From an uncultured Mollicutes bacterium (GTDB lineage: Bacteria; Bacillota_I; Bacilli_A; RFN20; CAG-826): 24,755 nt of DNA. The stretch is taken from NCBI GenBank assembly GCA_900542595.1, contig UQOB01000011.1, positions 1-24,755 of the forward strand. Direction: 5' to 3'. The position numbers were made by a program, and so were the translations under genes. Under the pieces are notes generated by a model, which was given only the letters and a program-made list of their open reading frames with translations, searched no databases and had not been told where the DNA came from. Positions 14,584 through 22,999 of this stretch are shown here, piece by piece (positions within the stretch are counted from its first letter, which is position 1; the number at the start of each line of letters is the position of its first letter).

Positions 14584-14607
14584 GGGAAACGAATGTTTCC
14601 CTTTTTT
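14584..14607 (+). terminator. Intrinsic terminator after dnaN
   Basis: GGGAAAC (14584-14590), loop GAAT, GTTTCCC (14595-14601), then TTTTTT. It is a short but perfect stem with a good U-tract, 27 nt after the dnaN stop. Confidence 0.9.
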
Positions 14608-14630
14608 ACTACTATGTAGTAAAATATACA
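14606..14630 (+). promoter_or_regulatory. Probable promoter and inverted-repeat operator before yaaA-recF-gyrBA
   Basis: The perfect inverted repeat TTACTAC-TAT-GTAGTAA (14606-14622) starts in the terminator U-tract and runs into a -10-like TAAAAT (14620-14625). No convincing -35 is seen. A start site near 14632 would leave almost no leader before yaaA. The overlap of repeat and -10 is what an operator would look like, but no regulator is identified. Confidence 0.4.
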
Positions 14631-14646
14631 CGTGAGTTCTTTACCT

Positions 14647-14862
14647 ATGGAAAACGAAATCAAAATCCACACTCCCTACATTACCCTCGGGCAATTTTTA
14701 AAGCTTACCGACATCATCAGCAATGGTGGTGAAGCGAAAGCTTTTTTAATGAGCGAAGTGATTTTGGTCAACGGTGAACCTGAAAACCGGCGAGGAAGAA
14801 AACTTTACCCTGGTGATAAAGTTACCTATTCCAAGAAAGTCTACCTTATCAGCAACCAATGA
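14647..14862 (+). CDS. yaaA: S4-domain RNA-binding protein YaaA (between dnaN and recF)
   Basis: 71 aa from the ATG at 14647, exactly the size of B. subtilis YaaA. A GTG at 14632 would add five residues; neither start has a Shine-Dalgarno, and length favours the ATG. It is a single S4 domain: YITLGQFLKLTDIISNGGEA, then AFLMSEVILVNGEPENRRGRKLYPGDKV, with the conserved G-Q-F-L-K, V-x-V-N-G-x-x-x-x-R-x-x-K and GD. S4 domains bind structured RNA; this small family is linked to the dnaN-recF locus in Bacillota and may act in ribosome assembly. Its TGA overlaps the recF ATG (ATGA), indicating coupled translation. Confidence 0.93.
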   Translation: MENEIKIHTPYITLGQFLKLTDIISNGGEAKAFLMSEVILVNGEPENRRGRKLYPGDKVTYSKKVYLISNQ

Positions 14863-15911
14863 TCGTTAAACATCTCCGGTTGTATGGTTTTCGGTCTTAC
14901 AGCCTAAAGGACTTTGAATTTCAGAAAGGAGTCAATATCATCACCGGTCCAAACGGATCAGGAAAAACGAATGTTGTTGAAGCGCTCTATTTCCTCTCCC
15001 TTGGCCGTTCGTGGCGGACCCGTGAGCAAAAACATCTGATTAAAGACGGAAGTGACCGCGCGATGATCAGCGCATCTCTCGCCCAAAATAATAAAAGGTA
15101 TCGTCTGGATGCCTTTATTAGCCCGAGTGAGAAAAAGATGGCTATCAACCTCAAAGGAATTGCCAGGTTAAGCGAACTGACCGACAAGATGAATGCTATC
15201 TTATTCACCCCAGAGGATGTTGATCTCTTTCGGGGAAGCCCTGGAAAAAGAAGGAACTTCCTCGACATTACTCTTGGGAAACAGTCGCTTGATTACTATA
15301 ACCTCTTGAGTCGCTATAACCACTTGCTCAGCGAACGAAATCTCTTGCTTAAAAACAAAGATTCTTCAAGGAACCTCTTACATGTCCTCACCAGCCAAAT
15401 GATCGACCAAGAAGAGTACATCGTGAAATATCGGGCTTCCTTGATTAAAAAGCTCGGGGAAAAGCTTCAAGTCATAGCTAATCACTTATTTGGAAAAGAT
15501 GTGAAGGTAAGGCTTGAATATCATCCCTTCCTCAAAAGTGGGCAAAACTTCAAGAGTGAGGCTGAAAAGCTCTACCTAAAAAGCGAAGAACTCGATTATT
15601 TAAAGAAAAGCACCTCCATCGGGATTCACCGGGAGGATCTCACTCTCTACCTCAACGATAAAGATATCGCTATCTATGGTAGCCAAGGAGAAAACCGCTT
15701 AATGGCCCTCGCTTTAAAGGTCACCCCTTACTTCATCATCGAAGATGAAGATAAAAGACCGATCGTCATCCTCGATGATGTCTATAGCGAGCTCGATTAT
15801 GAGCATCAAAACAACTTGACGACTCTCTTACAGAAATTCAATCAAACATTCATCACCAGCACTAACATCAAAATCAAAAATGCTGCCTACTTCGATGTAA
15901 CGCGCAGCTAG
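14859..15911 (+). CDS. recF: DNA replication and repair protein RecF
   Basis: 350 aa, an SMC-like ABC ATPase that helps load RecA at ssDNA gaps together with RecO and RecR. N-terminal MIVKHLRLYGFRSYSLKDFE leads into Walker A GPNGSGKT (30-37). YFLSLGRSWRT and LFTPEDVDLFRGSPGKRRNFLD are typical RecF segments. The C-terminal half has the ABC signature GSQGENRLMALALK and Walker B RPIVILDDVYSELD. The start overlaps the yaaA stop by 4 nt. gyrB follows after 10 nt. Confidence 0.97.
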   Translation: MIVKHLRLYGFRSYSLKDFEFQKGVNIITGPNGSGKTNVVEALYFLSLGRSWRTREQKHLIKDGSDRAMISASLAQNNKRYRLDAFISPSEKKMAINLKGIARLSELTDKMNAILFTPEDVDLFRGSPGKRRNFLDITLGKQSLDYYNLLSRYNHLLSERNLLLKNKDSSRNLLHVLTSQMIDQEEYIVKYRASLIKKLGEKLQVIANHLFGKDVKVRLEYHPFLKSGQNFKSEAEKLYLKSEELDYLKKSTSIGIHREDLTLYLNDKDIAIYGSQGENRLMALALKVTPYFIIEDEDKRPIVILDDVYSELDYEHQNNLTTLLQKFNQTFITSTNIKIKNAAYFDVTRS

Positions 15912-15921
15912 AAAGGAATAT

Positions 15922-17973
15922 ATGGAAGAAGAAAAGAAGGAAATAACGGAAGAAAACCCTGAAACCAATACCGACCCTGCTGACAACACGATTCTTGGAA
16001 TGGTGGAAGTTAAAGAAGAAACCGCGACGAAAGCGGATGCTTCCTATACCGCTAAAAACTTCCGGGTCTTAAAAGATTTGGAAGGGGTTAGAATGCGGCC
16101 AGGGATGTATATCGGATCCACCGGTCCTACCGGGCTTCACCACTTAGTATGGGAAATCGTCGATAACGCGATTGACGAAGCCTTAGCGGGCTATTGTACC
16201 GAAGCTTCAATCACCCTCAATAAAGACGGCAGTGTGACCGTCATTGATAACGGGCGGGGTATTCCGGTCGATATCGTTAAAGATTCCGGTTTATCGGGCG
16301 TAGAAACGGCTTATACCGTCCTTCACGCCGGCGGTAAGTTCGGAGGCGACGGAGCATATAAAGTCTCCGGTGGTCTCCACGGGGTCGGGGCCAGCGTTGT
16401 GAACGCTCTTAGCATCTGGTGCGAAGTCACCGTCAAAAAGGACGGCGGTCTTTATTATGTCCGCTTTGAAAATGGTGGCAAAATCAAAGAACACCTCAAA
16501 CGGATTGGCGATGCCGAAGGTCACGGAACGAAGGTTACTTTCCTTCCTGACCCGACCATCTTCACCGAAGGGACGAGATTTGATTTTGATACCATCAAGA
16601 AACACTTACGGCAATCAGCTTTCTTAAATGCTGGGATGACCTTATCGGTCACCGATTTAAGAGGGGAAGAACCGGTCACCGAAAAATATTGCTATCCGGG
16701 CGGTATCCTCGATTACGTTAAAGCGATCAATGCCAGTAAAACCCCGGTCAACCAAGACATCATCTATTGTCACGGCACTGAACGTGTCACGATGGTGCAA
16801 AACACCACCTATGACATCAGAGTCGAAGCCGCGATGCAGTGGACCGAATACTATGATCAAAATGGTGTTTATACCTTCTGTAACAACATTTCCACCAAAG
16901 AAGGTGGAACGCACTTAGAAGGTTTAAACTTAGCCTTAAACCGGATTTTAAATAAATACGGGAAAGAACTTAAGTTCCTCGATGATAAGACCGGTAACTT
17001 CACCACTGATGACTGCCGGGAAGGTTTAACCTGCGTTTTATCAATCAAGCACCCGAACCCTCAATACGAAGGGCAAACGAAGGGTAAACTCGGGAACGAA
17101 GAAGTGAGAAAAGTTGTCAGCACCATTGTCGGACGGCAACTCGACCAATATTTCTTAGAAAATCCCGCCCAATTAAAGTTAGTTCTCAATAAAGCCAAAA
17201 AGGCGATGAACGCGAGAATTGCAGCGAGTAAAGCTCGGGAAACTTCTCGGAAGAACGCCTTAGAACTCACCACCTTACCGGGTAAATTAACCGATTGTTC
17301 CAGCAAGAACCCGGAAGAATGCGAACTCTACATCGTCGAAGGTAACTCGGCCGGCGGCAGCGCCAAAAACGGCCGGGATAGCAAGATTCAAGCTGTCCTT
17401 CCTTTAAGAGGGAAGATTTTAAACGTTGAAAAAGCGAGCGAAGATAGAATATACGCTAACGCGGAAATCGGGAACATGATCACCGCTATCGGAGCGGGGA
17501 TTTCTTCTAGCTTCGATATCAGCAAAATCCGGTATCACAAAATCGTCATCATGACCGATGCTGATGTCGACGGCGATCACATCAGAATCCTTCTTTTAAC
17601 CTTCTTCTATCGTTACATGCGACCGCTTTTAGAGAACGGAAACGTCTATATCGCCCAACCGCCGCTCTACAAGGTCCAATATAAAGGCCAAGCCTATTAC
17701 GCTTATAACGATGAGCAACTGGAAGCTTTAAAGAAAGCCTTACAGTTAAAACCCGGTTACCCCTTCCAACGGTACAAAGGGTTAGGGGAAATGGACCCGC
17801 AACAACTTTGGGAAACCACTATGGACCCCGCTAACCGGAAGATGATTAGAATCACGGTCGAAGACGCGATCACCGCTGAGCAAATCTTCTCTGATTTAAT
17901 GGGTGATGAAGTCGAACCACGGAAGAATTTCATCTACGATAACGCGAAATTTGTCACTAATCTCGACATCTAA
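15922..17973 (+). CDS. gyrB: DNA gyrase subunit B
   Basis: 683 aa; with GyrA it introduces negative supercoils using ATP. The GHKL ATPase domain shows EIVDNAIDEALAGY (78-92), VIDNGRGIPVD (107-117) and GGLHGVGASVVNALS (150-164). The TOPRIM domain has VEGNSAGGSAK (E473) and DADVDGDH (from D546). The end has QRYKGLGEMDPQQLWETTMD, typical of gyrase. The N-terminus carries ~33 extra acidic residues (MEEEKKEITEENPETNTDPA...) before the usual FRVLKDLEGVRMRPGMYIGS, likely disordered. The SD AAAGGA lies before the ATG. It is cotranscribed with recF upstream and gyrA downstream (11 nt). Confidence 0.97.
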   Translation: MEEEKKEITEENPETNTDPADNTILGMVEVKEETATKADASYTAKNFRVLKDLEGVRMRPGMYIGSTGPTGLHHLVWEIVDNAIDEALAGYCTEASITLNKDGSVTVIDNGRGIPVDIVKDSGLSGVETAYTVLHAGGKFGGDGAYKVSGGLHGVGASVVNALSIWCEVTVKKDGGLYYVRFENGGKIKEHLKRIGDAEGHGTKVTFLPDPTIFTEGTRFDFDTIKKHLRQSAFLNAGMTLSVTDLRGEEPVTEKYCYPGGILDYVKAINASKTPVNQDIIYCHGTERVTMVQNTTYDIRVEAAMQWTEYYDQNGVYTFCNNISTKEGGTHLEGLNLALNRILNKYGKELKFLDDKTGNFTTDDCREGLTCVLSIKHPNPQYEGQTKGKLGNEEVRKVVSTIVGRQLDQYFLENPAQLKLVLNKAKKAMNARIAASKARETSRKNALELTTLPGKLTDCSSKNPEECELYIVEGNSAGGSAKNGRDSKIQAVLPLRGKILNVEKASEDRIYANAEIGNMITAIGAGISSSFDISKIRYHKIVIMTDADVDGDHIRILLLTFFYRYMRPLLENGNVYIAQPPLYKVQYKGQAYYAYNDEQLEALKKALQLKPGYPFQRYKGLGEMDPQQLWETTMDPANRKMIRITVEDAITAEQIFSDLMGDEVEPRKNFIYDNAKFVTNLDI

Positions 17974-17984
17974 AAGGAGGAAGT

Positions 17985-20606
17985 ATGGATAACGAAAATA
18001 AAGATTTACCCGAACAAGAAACGAGCGAAAACGCTAACCAAGCGACCGCTGGTATCGTTCCGGGTTTAACGGATAGAGAAATCACCAATGAAGTCAAAAC
18101 CGCCTTCCTTAACTACGCGATGTCGGTTATTGAATCGAGAGCCATCCCTGACGTCAGAGATGGTTTAAAACCGGTTCACCGGAGAATTATCTTCGGGATG
18201 AACGAAACCCATATGTATCCCACCTCGCCGCACCTCAAATGCGCGAGAATTGTCGGGGACGTCATGGGTAAATATCACCCGCACGGCGATAGCGCGATTT
18301 ACGGCGCTCTCGTCCACTTAGCCCAACCTTTCAACATGCGTTATACCTTAGTCGATGGTCACGGGAACTTCGGGGATATCGACGGGGAAGAAGCTGCTGC
18401 TATGCGGTATACCGAAGCGAGAATGACCAAACTCGCTTTGGAAATGGTGAGGGATATCGATAAGAACACCATTGATTTTGTTGATAACTACGATGGTTCA
18501 CTTCAAGAGCCGGCTGTTTTACCTTCCAGAATTCCGAACCTTTTAGTCAACGGAAGTGAAGGTATCGCGGTCGGGATGACCACCTCGATGGCCCCTCATA
18601 ACTTAGGGGAAGTGATCGATGCGATTGTCGCTTACACCAAGAATAACGACATTACACCGGAAGAAATCATGCAAAAGTATCTTCCGGGCCCCGATTTCCC
18701 TACCGGTGGGGTTATTCTCGGCCGAAAAGGCATCTTAGAAGCCTATAAAACGGGTCGGGGAACGATTCCGGTCAGAGGAAAATACACAATTGATCACCAT
18801 CAAAACGGGAAGAGTGAAATCATCATCACTGAAATTCCTTACCGGGTTAATAAAAGCGAAATGGTCAAAAAGATCGCGGAGCTCGTCCGGGAAAAGGAAC
18901 TCGAAGGTATCAGCGATATCCGTGACGAAAGTAACCGGAACGGCATCAAAATCGTCATCGAAGTTAAGAAAGACTTCATTCCGGAAGTCGTGGTTAACAA
19001 CATCCTTAAGAGAACTCCTCTTCAAAGCAATTTCAGCGTCATCAATCTCTGCTTGGTGAATGGTGAACCGAAAGTTTTAGGTATCTGTGACCTCATCAAG
19101 TACTACATTGATTTCCAAGTCGATGTCATTAAGAGAAGAACCCAATTCTTACTCAACCGGGATAGTGAACGGGATAACATTGTTGTTGGTTTAATCAAAG
19201 CGACCGAGATTATCCACGATATCATTGAAGCTATAAGAGCTTCGAAAGACGCTACCGAAAGCTCATTATCTCTGCAAAAGTTGTTTGGATTTAATGAAAA
19301 ACAAGCGGCTGCTATCATCGAAATGCGCTTAAGACAACTCCAAGCGCTCGAAAGAGGGAAGCTCGAAGATGAACATAAAGCTTTAGAGGTCGCTATCGCG
19401 GAATACAAACGCTTACTCAGTAGCCGTGATAATTTAATCGAACAAATGGTCAAAGAACTCACCGACATCAAGAACAAGTTCGGTGATAAACGGATGACCG
19501 AAATCAGTAACGAAAGTTCTTCCATTGATGATGAAGACTTACGTCCGCAGGAAGATATCATCGTCGTCCTCACCAAGAACGGTTATTTAAAACGGATGAA
19601 CGAAAAAGAATTCCATTCGCAAAAGAGAGGCGGAAAGGGCGTGAGAGGTATTTCAACCACCGCCGGAGATATGGTTAATATCATGCTCCACACGGAAACC
19701 CATACCGACTTACTCTTCTTTACGACCTACGGAAAGATTTACCGGATGAGAGGTTACCAAGTTCCGGAAGGTACACGGGAAAGCCGCGGTATCCCCGCTG
19801 TTAACCTCTTGAAGTTAGAAAGCGATGAAAAGGTGGTCGCGATTGTTTCGTGCGATGAATATCCAAAAGATAATTACCTCTTCTTCGTGACCGTTAACGG
19901 GACCGTCAAACGGACCAGCCTCAAGGAATTTGAAAACATCAACAGCAACGGTAAACGGGCTCTCGTCCTCAAAGAAGGCGATAGTCTCCTTGATGTCAAA
20001 AAGACCGATGGGCACACAATTATCTCTTTAGCGAGCAATAACGGTAAAGTCTGTTCATTCAATGAAGAAGATGTCCGTGTTATGGGCCGGGGAGCAGCTG
20101 GTGTTAAAGGTATGGATCTCAGCGATGGGTCTCACCTTGTCGATGTCACCAGTTCTTTAGAAGGGGATAAGATCTTAGTCTTAACCACCTTAGGCTTCGG
20201 GAAGATTTCGTACGCGAAAGATACCGATATTAAAGATGAAGATGGAACCGTCAGACATTATGATGGTTACCGCTTATCGCATAGAGGTGCGAAAGGCGTC
20301 CTCACCCTTAAGATGGGACCGAAGAATGGTGAATTAACCGCGATGAGAGCGGTCAATGGGGATGAAGATTTAATGGTCATCACCACCCACGGCACCGCTA
20401 TTAGAACCGCCATCAGCGGCATCAAAGTCGCTGGAAGAAACACTCAAGGGGTGAAGATTATCCGCCTTGATGGTCGGCAAAAAGTCGCTGCTATTGCGAT
20501 TATTCCCCATTCGGATGAAGAGGAAGAGGTCGAAGATACCGAGCTCGTCGATGTGACGGATGCACCGGAAGCGACCGACGAACAAACGACCAACACTGAA
20601 GAATAA
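17985..20606 (+). CDS. gyrA: DNA gyrase subunit A
   Basis: 873 aa with a strong AAAAGGAGG SD. The catalytic Tyr is Y142 (AMRYTEARMTKLALEM). The quinolone-resistance-determining region reads YHPHGDSAIYGALVHLAQPF: the Ser equivalent to E. coli S83 is kept (S103), but the position of D87 is Gly107. The C-terminal beta-pinwheel carries a GyrA box QKRGGKG (546-552), which separates gyrase from topoisomerase IV ParC. It ends in an acidic tail (DEEEEVEDTELVD...). It forms the A2B2 gyrase with the product of the preceding gene. The next gene starts 2 nt after its stop. Confidence 0.97.
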   Translation: MDNENKDLPEQETSENANQATAGIVPGLTDREITNEVKTAFLNYAMSVIESRAIPDVRDGLKPVHRRIIFGMNETHMYPTSPHLKCARIVGDVMGKYHPHGDSAIYGALVHLAQPFNMRYTLVDGHGNFGDIDGEEAAAMRYTEARMTKLALEMVRDIDKNTIDFVDNYDGSLQEPAVLPSRIPNLLVNGSEGIAVGMTTSMAPHNLGEVIDAIVAYTKNNDITPEEIMQKYLPGPDFPTGGVILGRKGILEAYKTGRGTIPVRGKYTIDHHQNGKSEIIITEIPYRVNKSEMVKKIAELVREKELEGISDIRDESNRNGIKIVIEVKKDFIPEVVVNNILKRTPLQSNFSVINLCLVNGEPKVLGICDLIKYYIDFQVDVIKRRTQFLLNRDSERDNIVVGLIKATEIIHDIIEAIRASKDATESSLSLQKLFGFNEKQAAAIIEMRLRQLQALERGKLEDEHKALEVAIAEYKRLLSSRDNLIEQMVKELTDIKNKFGDKRMTEISNESSSIDDEDLRPQEDIIVVLTKNGYLKRMNEKEFHSQKRGGKGVRGISTTAGDMVNIMLHTETHTDLLFFTTYGKIYRMRGYQVPEGTRESRGIPAVNLLKLESDEKVVAIVSCDEYPKDNYLFFVTVNGTVKRTSLKEFENINSNGKRALVLKEGDSLLDVKKTDGHTIISLASNNGKVCSFNEEDVRVMGRGAAGVKGMDLSDGSHLVDVTSSLEGDKILVLTTLGFGKISYAKDTDIKDEDGTVRHYDGYRLSHRGAKGVLTLKMGPKNGELTAMRAVNGDEDLMVITTHGTAIRTAISGIKVAGRNTQGVKIIRLDGRQKVAAIAIIPHSDEEEEVEDTELVDVTDAPEATDEQTTNTEE

Positions 20607-20608
20607 TT

Positions 20609-21613
20609 ATGAAAGTTTTTGTCTACTTTTCGCCCGGCGACCGCTTCGATAACTTTGAAGGCACGCGCCTGAGAAAGAATATCAAAGGGGCCTTGGAATT
20701 AAACGGCATCAAATGGGTTGAGAGTATCTACGCTCTCCCGGATATCGTGCATTTCATTTCGCCGGACGATGAAGGCAAAGTCAAAGAATTTAAAAAAGAA
20801 GGGGTGAAGATTGTAACAAGTGCCTTATATTGTGAGGAAGATGAGAAAGCCTGCTACTTCTTAAAAGATGATCTAGGCGCTCTCACTCTCAAGAATAAGG
20901 CGATTAATCTTTTGGAGAATAGCGACCTGATTTTCGTCCCTTCTACCAAAGCTCGCGGGGCCTTAAAAGGCGCGGGCATCAAGAACCCGAATATCGCTAT
21001 TTGTTCCCCAGGGGTTAACCTCACCAGGTTTGAAAAGGATGAGCCCTTGGAGAAAGAAATCTTCCATCGTTATTTTAGGCTCGATAGGAGACGAAAAGCA
21101 ATCCTTGCTGTCGGTAATTTAGAAGAGACGGAAGAACTCGAAGAATTCAGAAACCTTGCAAAACTCCTGCCAAATTTCGATTTTCTTTATTTAGGATATT
21201 CGAAAAAAGGCATGAAGATTACGCCGTTTTTGAAAAAAATATCTAAGAAAAACCCGCCAAACTGCCATTTTTCTTCCTTGGTGGAAGATGACATCTATCG
21301 GAGTGCGATTATGAATTGCAGTTACTTAATCTTTTTAAATAGTTATACCGCTAGTTCCATGCTCGCTCTCGAAGCTTTTGCGGGCCAATGTCAAACTCTC
21401 TGTGTCGGAAGATCAGAGATTGAAGGCCTCTTAGAAAATAAGAAAACTTGCTATAACTTTGACACAATAGAAGAGCTAGCTAAAGGCATCGAAGACCTAG
21501 AAAGCGGTAAATTAAAGCCATTATTAAGAGAAGCCTATTCGGTCGCTAGAAAAAATAGTTTTGCCGAAATTGGGCAAATCTTAAAAACCAATTACGAAAA
21601 GATATTGAAATAG
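20609..21613 (+). CDS. GT-B fold glycosyltransferase, GT4-like, acceptor unknown
   Basis: 334 aa, no signal peptide or TM. It starts MKVFVYFSPGDRFDNFEGTRLRKNIKGALE, resembling the N-terminal Rossmann half of GT4 enzymes such as diacylglycerol glucosyltransferases. ENSDLIFVPSTKARGALKGAGI (103-124) and PGVNLTRFE (134-142) are the hinge segments common to the family. AILAVGNLEETEELEEF (164-180) starts the C-terminal Rossmann half. The donor-site E-x7-E is reduced to T247-x7-E255 in ASSMLALEAFAG. A glycolipid or cell-envelope acceptor is plausible but inferred. It sits 2 nt after gyrA and 10 nt before serS, so it is embedded in the gyrase transcript; no functional link is evident. Confidence 0.78.
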   Translation: MKVFVYFSPGDRFDNFEGTRLRKNIKGALELNGIKWVESIYALPDIVHFISPDDEGKVKEFKKEGVKIVTSALYCEEDEKACYFLKDDLGALTLKNKAINLLENSDLIFVPSTKARGALKGAGIKNPNIAICSPGVNLTRFEKDEPLEKEIFHRYFRLDRRRKAILAVGNLEETEELEEFRNLAKLLPNFDFLYLGYSKKGMKITPFLKKISKKNPPNCHFSSLVEDDIYRSAIMNCSYLIFLNSYTASSMLALEAFAGQCQTLCVGRSEIEGLLENKKTCYNFDTIEELAKGIEDLESGKLKPLLREAYSVARKNSFAEIGQILKTNYEKILK

Positions 21614-21623
21614 GAGGATTAAG

Positions 21624-22895
21624 ATGATTGATCTTAAGCTTATCGAAGAAGAACCAGAAAAAGTAAAGGAACTTCTCAAAAGAAAAGGATGGGATTTTGA
21701 CCCCCTCCCGTTAATCGCCTTATTTAATAAAAGACGGGCCTTACTTAAAGAAGTCGAAGGCAGTAAAGCGGAGCAAAACAAATTGACCGCGATGGTGCCA
21801 GGTTTAAAGAAAGAAGGCAAAGATCCGAGCGAAATCTTTAAGAAAGTTAAAGAACTCGCTAGTAGCGTCAAAGATAAAGAAGAAGAACTCAAGAAAGTCC
21901 AAGAAGAAATCAATACGGAAGTAGCAGTTCTTCCAAACCTTCCTGATGAAGACTTAGCGGCCGGTTTTAAAGAAAATAACCACCCGATCTATCGTCCAGA
22001 AAGCATTCCAACCTTCTCTTTCAAAGCGAAAGACCACGTCGAACTCGCGGAAAGCTTAGGGCTCATCGATTATAAGAGAGCGGCTAAGATCAGTGGAAGT
22101 GGCACCTGGGTCTATACCGGTCTTGGAGCGGAACTTGAATGGGCGCTCATTAATTATTTCATCAGCACTCACTTAAAAGATGGCTATATGTTCATTCTTC
22201 CGCCGCACCTTTTAAACTATGAAAGTGGCTTCACCGCTGGGCAATTCCCAAAATTCATCGATGATGTATTCTGGCTGAAAGAAGAAGATAAGTTCCTCCT
22301 TCCGACCGCGGAAACGGCCTTAGTGAATCTCCACCGGAACGAAATCTTAAGTTACAAAGATTTACCGAAGAAATACTTCGCCTATACTCCTTGTTACCGG
22401 AAAGAAGCCGGAAGCTATAGAACGGAAGAAAGGGGGATGATCAGAGGTTACCAATTCAACAAAGTCGAGATGGTTCAATATACTGAAGACGATAAGAGCG
22501 ATGTCGCTTTCGATGAATTAGTAAAAAAAGCCAGAGCCTTAGTTGATGGCCTTGAACTCTGTTACCAAGTCGACAAATTAGCGGCTGGCGATTGTTCCCA
22601 CTCGATGGCGAGAACCTACGACATTGAAGTCTACATCCCATCGATGAAAATCTTTAAGGAAGTTAGCTCGGTGAGCAACGCGAGAAGCTACCAAGCTCGA
22701 AGAGGTAACATCCGTTACCGGGATGAAAACGGCAAGATTCATTTCTGCCACACCTTAAATGGTTCCGGCTTAGCGACTTCAAGAATCTTCCCCGCTCTTC
22801 TTGAACAACATCAAAGAGAAGATGGGTCGGTTTGGATTCCGAAAGCTTTACAACCTTTCTTCGGTGGGCGAGAAATTATTAAACCTACTAAATAA
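21624..22895 (+). CDS. serS: Serine--tRNA ligase
   Basis: 423 aa, a class II synthetase charging tRNA-Ser. The N-terminal long helical hairpin (~residues 25-100, rich in Lys/Glu: EVEGSKAEQNKLTAMVPGLK, then VKELASSVKDKEEELKK) is the tRNA-binding coiled coil. Motif 2 is CYRKEAGSYRTEERGMIRGY and motif 3 is LNGSGLATSRIFPALLEQHQ. The TAETALVNLH serine-binding segment is also present. The AGGAGG SD is 6 nt before the ATG. The promoter of the SRP RNA overlaps its 3' end. No T-box leader fits in the 10-nt gap upstream. Confidence 0.97.
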   Translation: MIDLKLIEEEPEKVKELLKRKGWDFDPLPLIALFNKRRALLKEVEGSKAEQNKLTAMVPGLKKEGKDPSEIFKKVKELASSVKDKEEELKKVQEEINTEVAVLPNLPDEDLAAGFKENNHPIYRPESIPTFSFKAKDHVELAESLGLIDYKRAAKISGSGTWVYTGLGAELEWALINYFISTHLKDGYMFILPPHLLNYESGFTAGQFPKFIDDVFWLKEEDKFLLPTAETALVNLHRNEILSYKDLPKKYFAYTPCYRKEAGSYRTEERGMIRGYQFNKVEMVQYTEDDKSDVAFDELVKKARALVDGLELCYQVDKLAAGDCSHSMARTYDIEVYIPSMKIFKEVSSVSNARSYQARRGNIRYRDENGKIHFCHTLNGSGLATSRIFPALLEQHQREDGSVWIPKALQPFFGGREIIKPTK

Positions 22896-22897
22896 TT

Positions 22898-22906
22898 TGC
22901 TACAAT
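22898..22906 (+). promoter_or_regulatory. Extended -10 promoter of the SRP RNA gene
   Basis: TGC-TACAAT (extended -10, TGN plus one-mismatch TATAAT) directly follows the serS stop. The -35 region (around 22878, ATTAAA) is weak, as extended -10 promoters tolerate. The predicted start near 22911-22914 coincides with the first paired base of the RNA. Confidence 0.7.
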
Positions 22907-22910
22907 AATA

Positions 22911-22999
22911 AAGCCATCGCGAGGATGAGCGTTCGAACCAGGTCAGGCGGGGAACCGAGCAGCCTTAAGATTTGCTCTCTTGTGCGATGGTTTATTTTT
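22911..22999 (+). ncRNA. ffs: Signal recognition particle RNA, small 4.5S type
   Basis: The conserved SRP apical domain is present: CCAGGTCAGGCGG, GGAA tetraloop (22951-22954), CCGAGCAGCC. The ends pair as AAGCCATCGC (22911-22920) with GCGATGGTTT (22984-22993), a 10-bp stem with one G-U, and GAGC (22927-22930) pairs with GCTC (22974-22977). A T-rich TTTATTTTT follows. At ~83 nt the RNA is the minimal hairpin without an Alu domain, unlike the ~270-nt scRNA of B. subtilis. It binds Ffh for cotranslational targeting. It sits between serS and tadA. Confidence 0.95.

Noticed and set aside
14628..14635. CACGTG core near yaaA as a third parS site
   Set aside because: The flanks do not match TGTTTC-ACGT-GAAACA beyond the central hexamer.
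19210..19218. DnaA-box-like TTATCCACG in gyrA
   Set aside because: Single, imperfect and inside a conserved coding region; expected by chance.
19103..19576. 157-aa antisense open frame within gyrA
   Set aside because: Ser/Leu-rich shadow of a well-conserved gyrA reading frame, with no start signal of its own. The same applies to the antisense frames at 3030-3620, 16291-16605 and 21581-21913.
22925..22999. 25-residue N-terminal extension of TadA
   Set aside because: It is the SRP RNA gene, with conserved tetraloop and closing stem; homologous TadA proteins begin at the equivalent of 23000.
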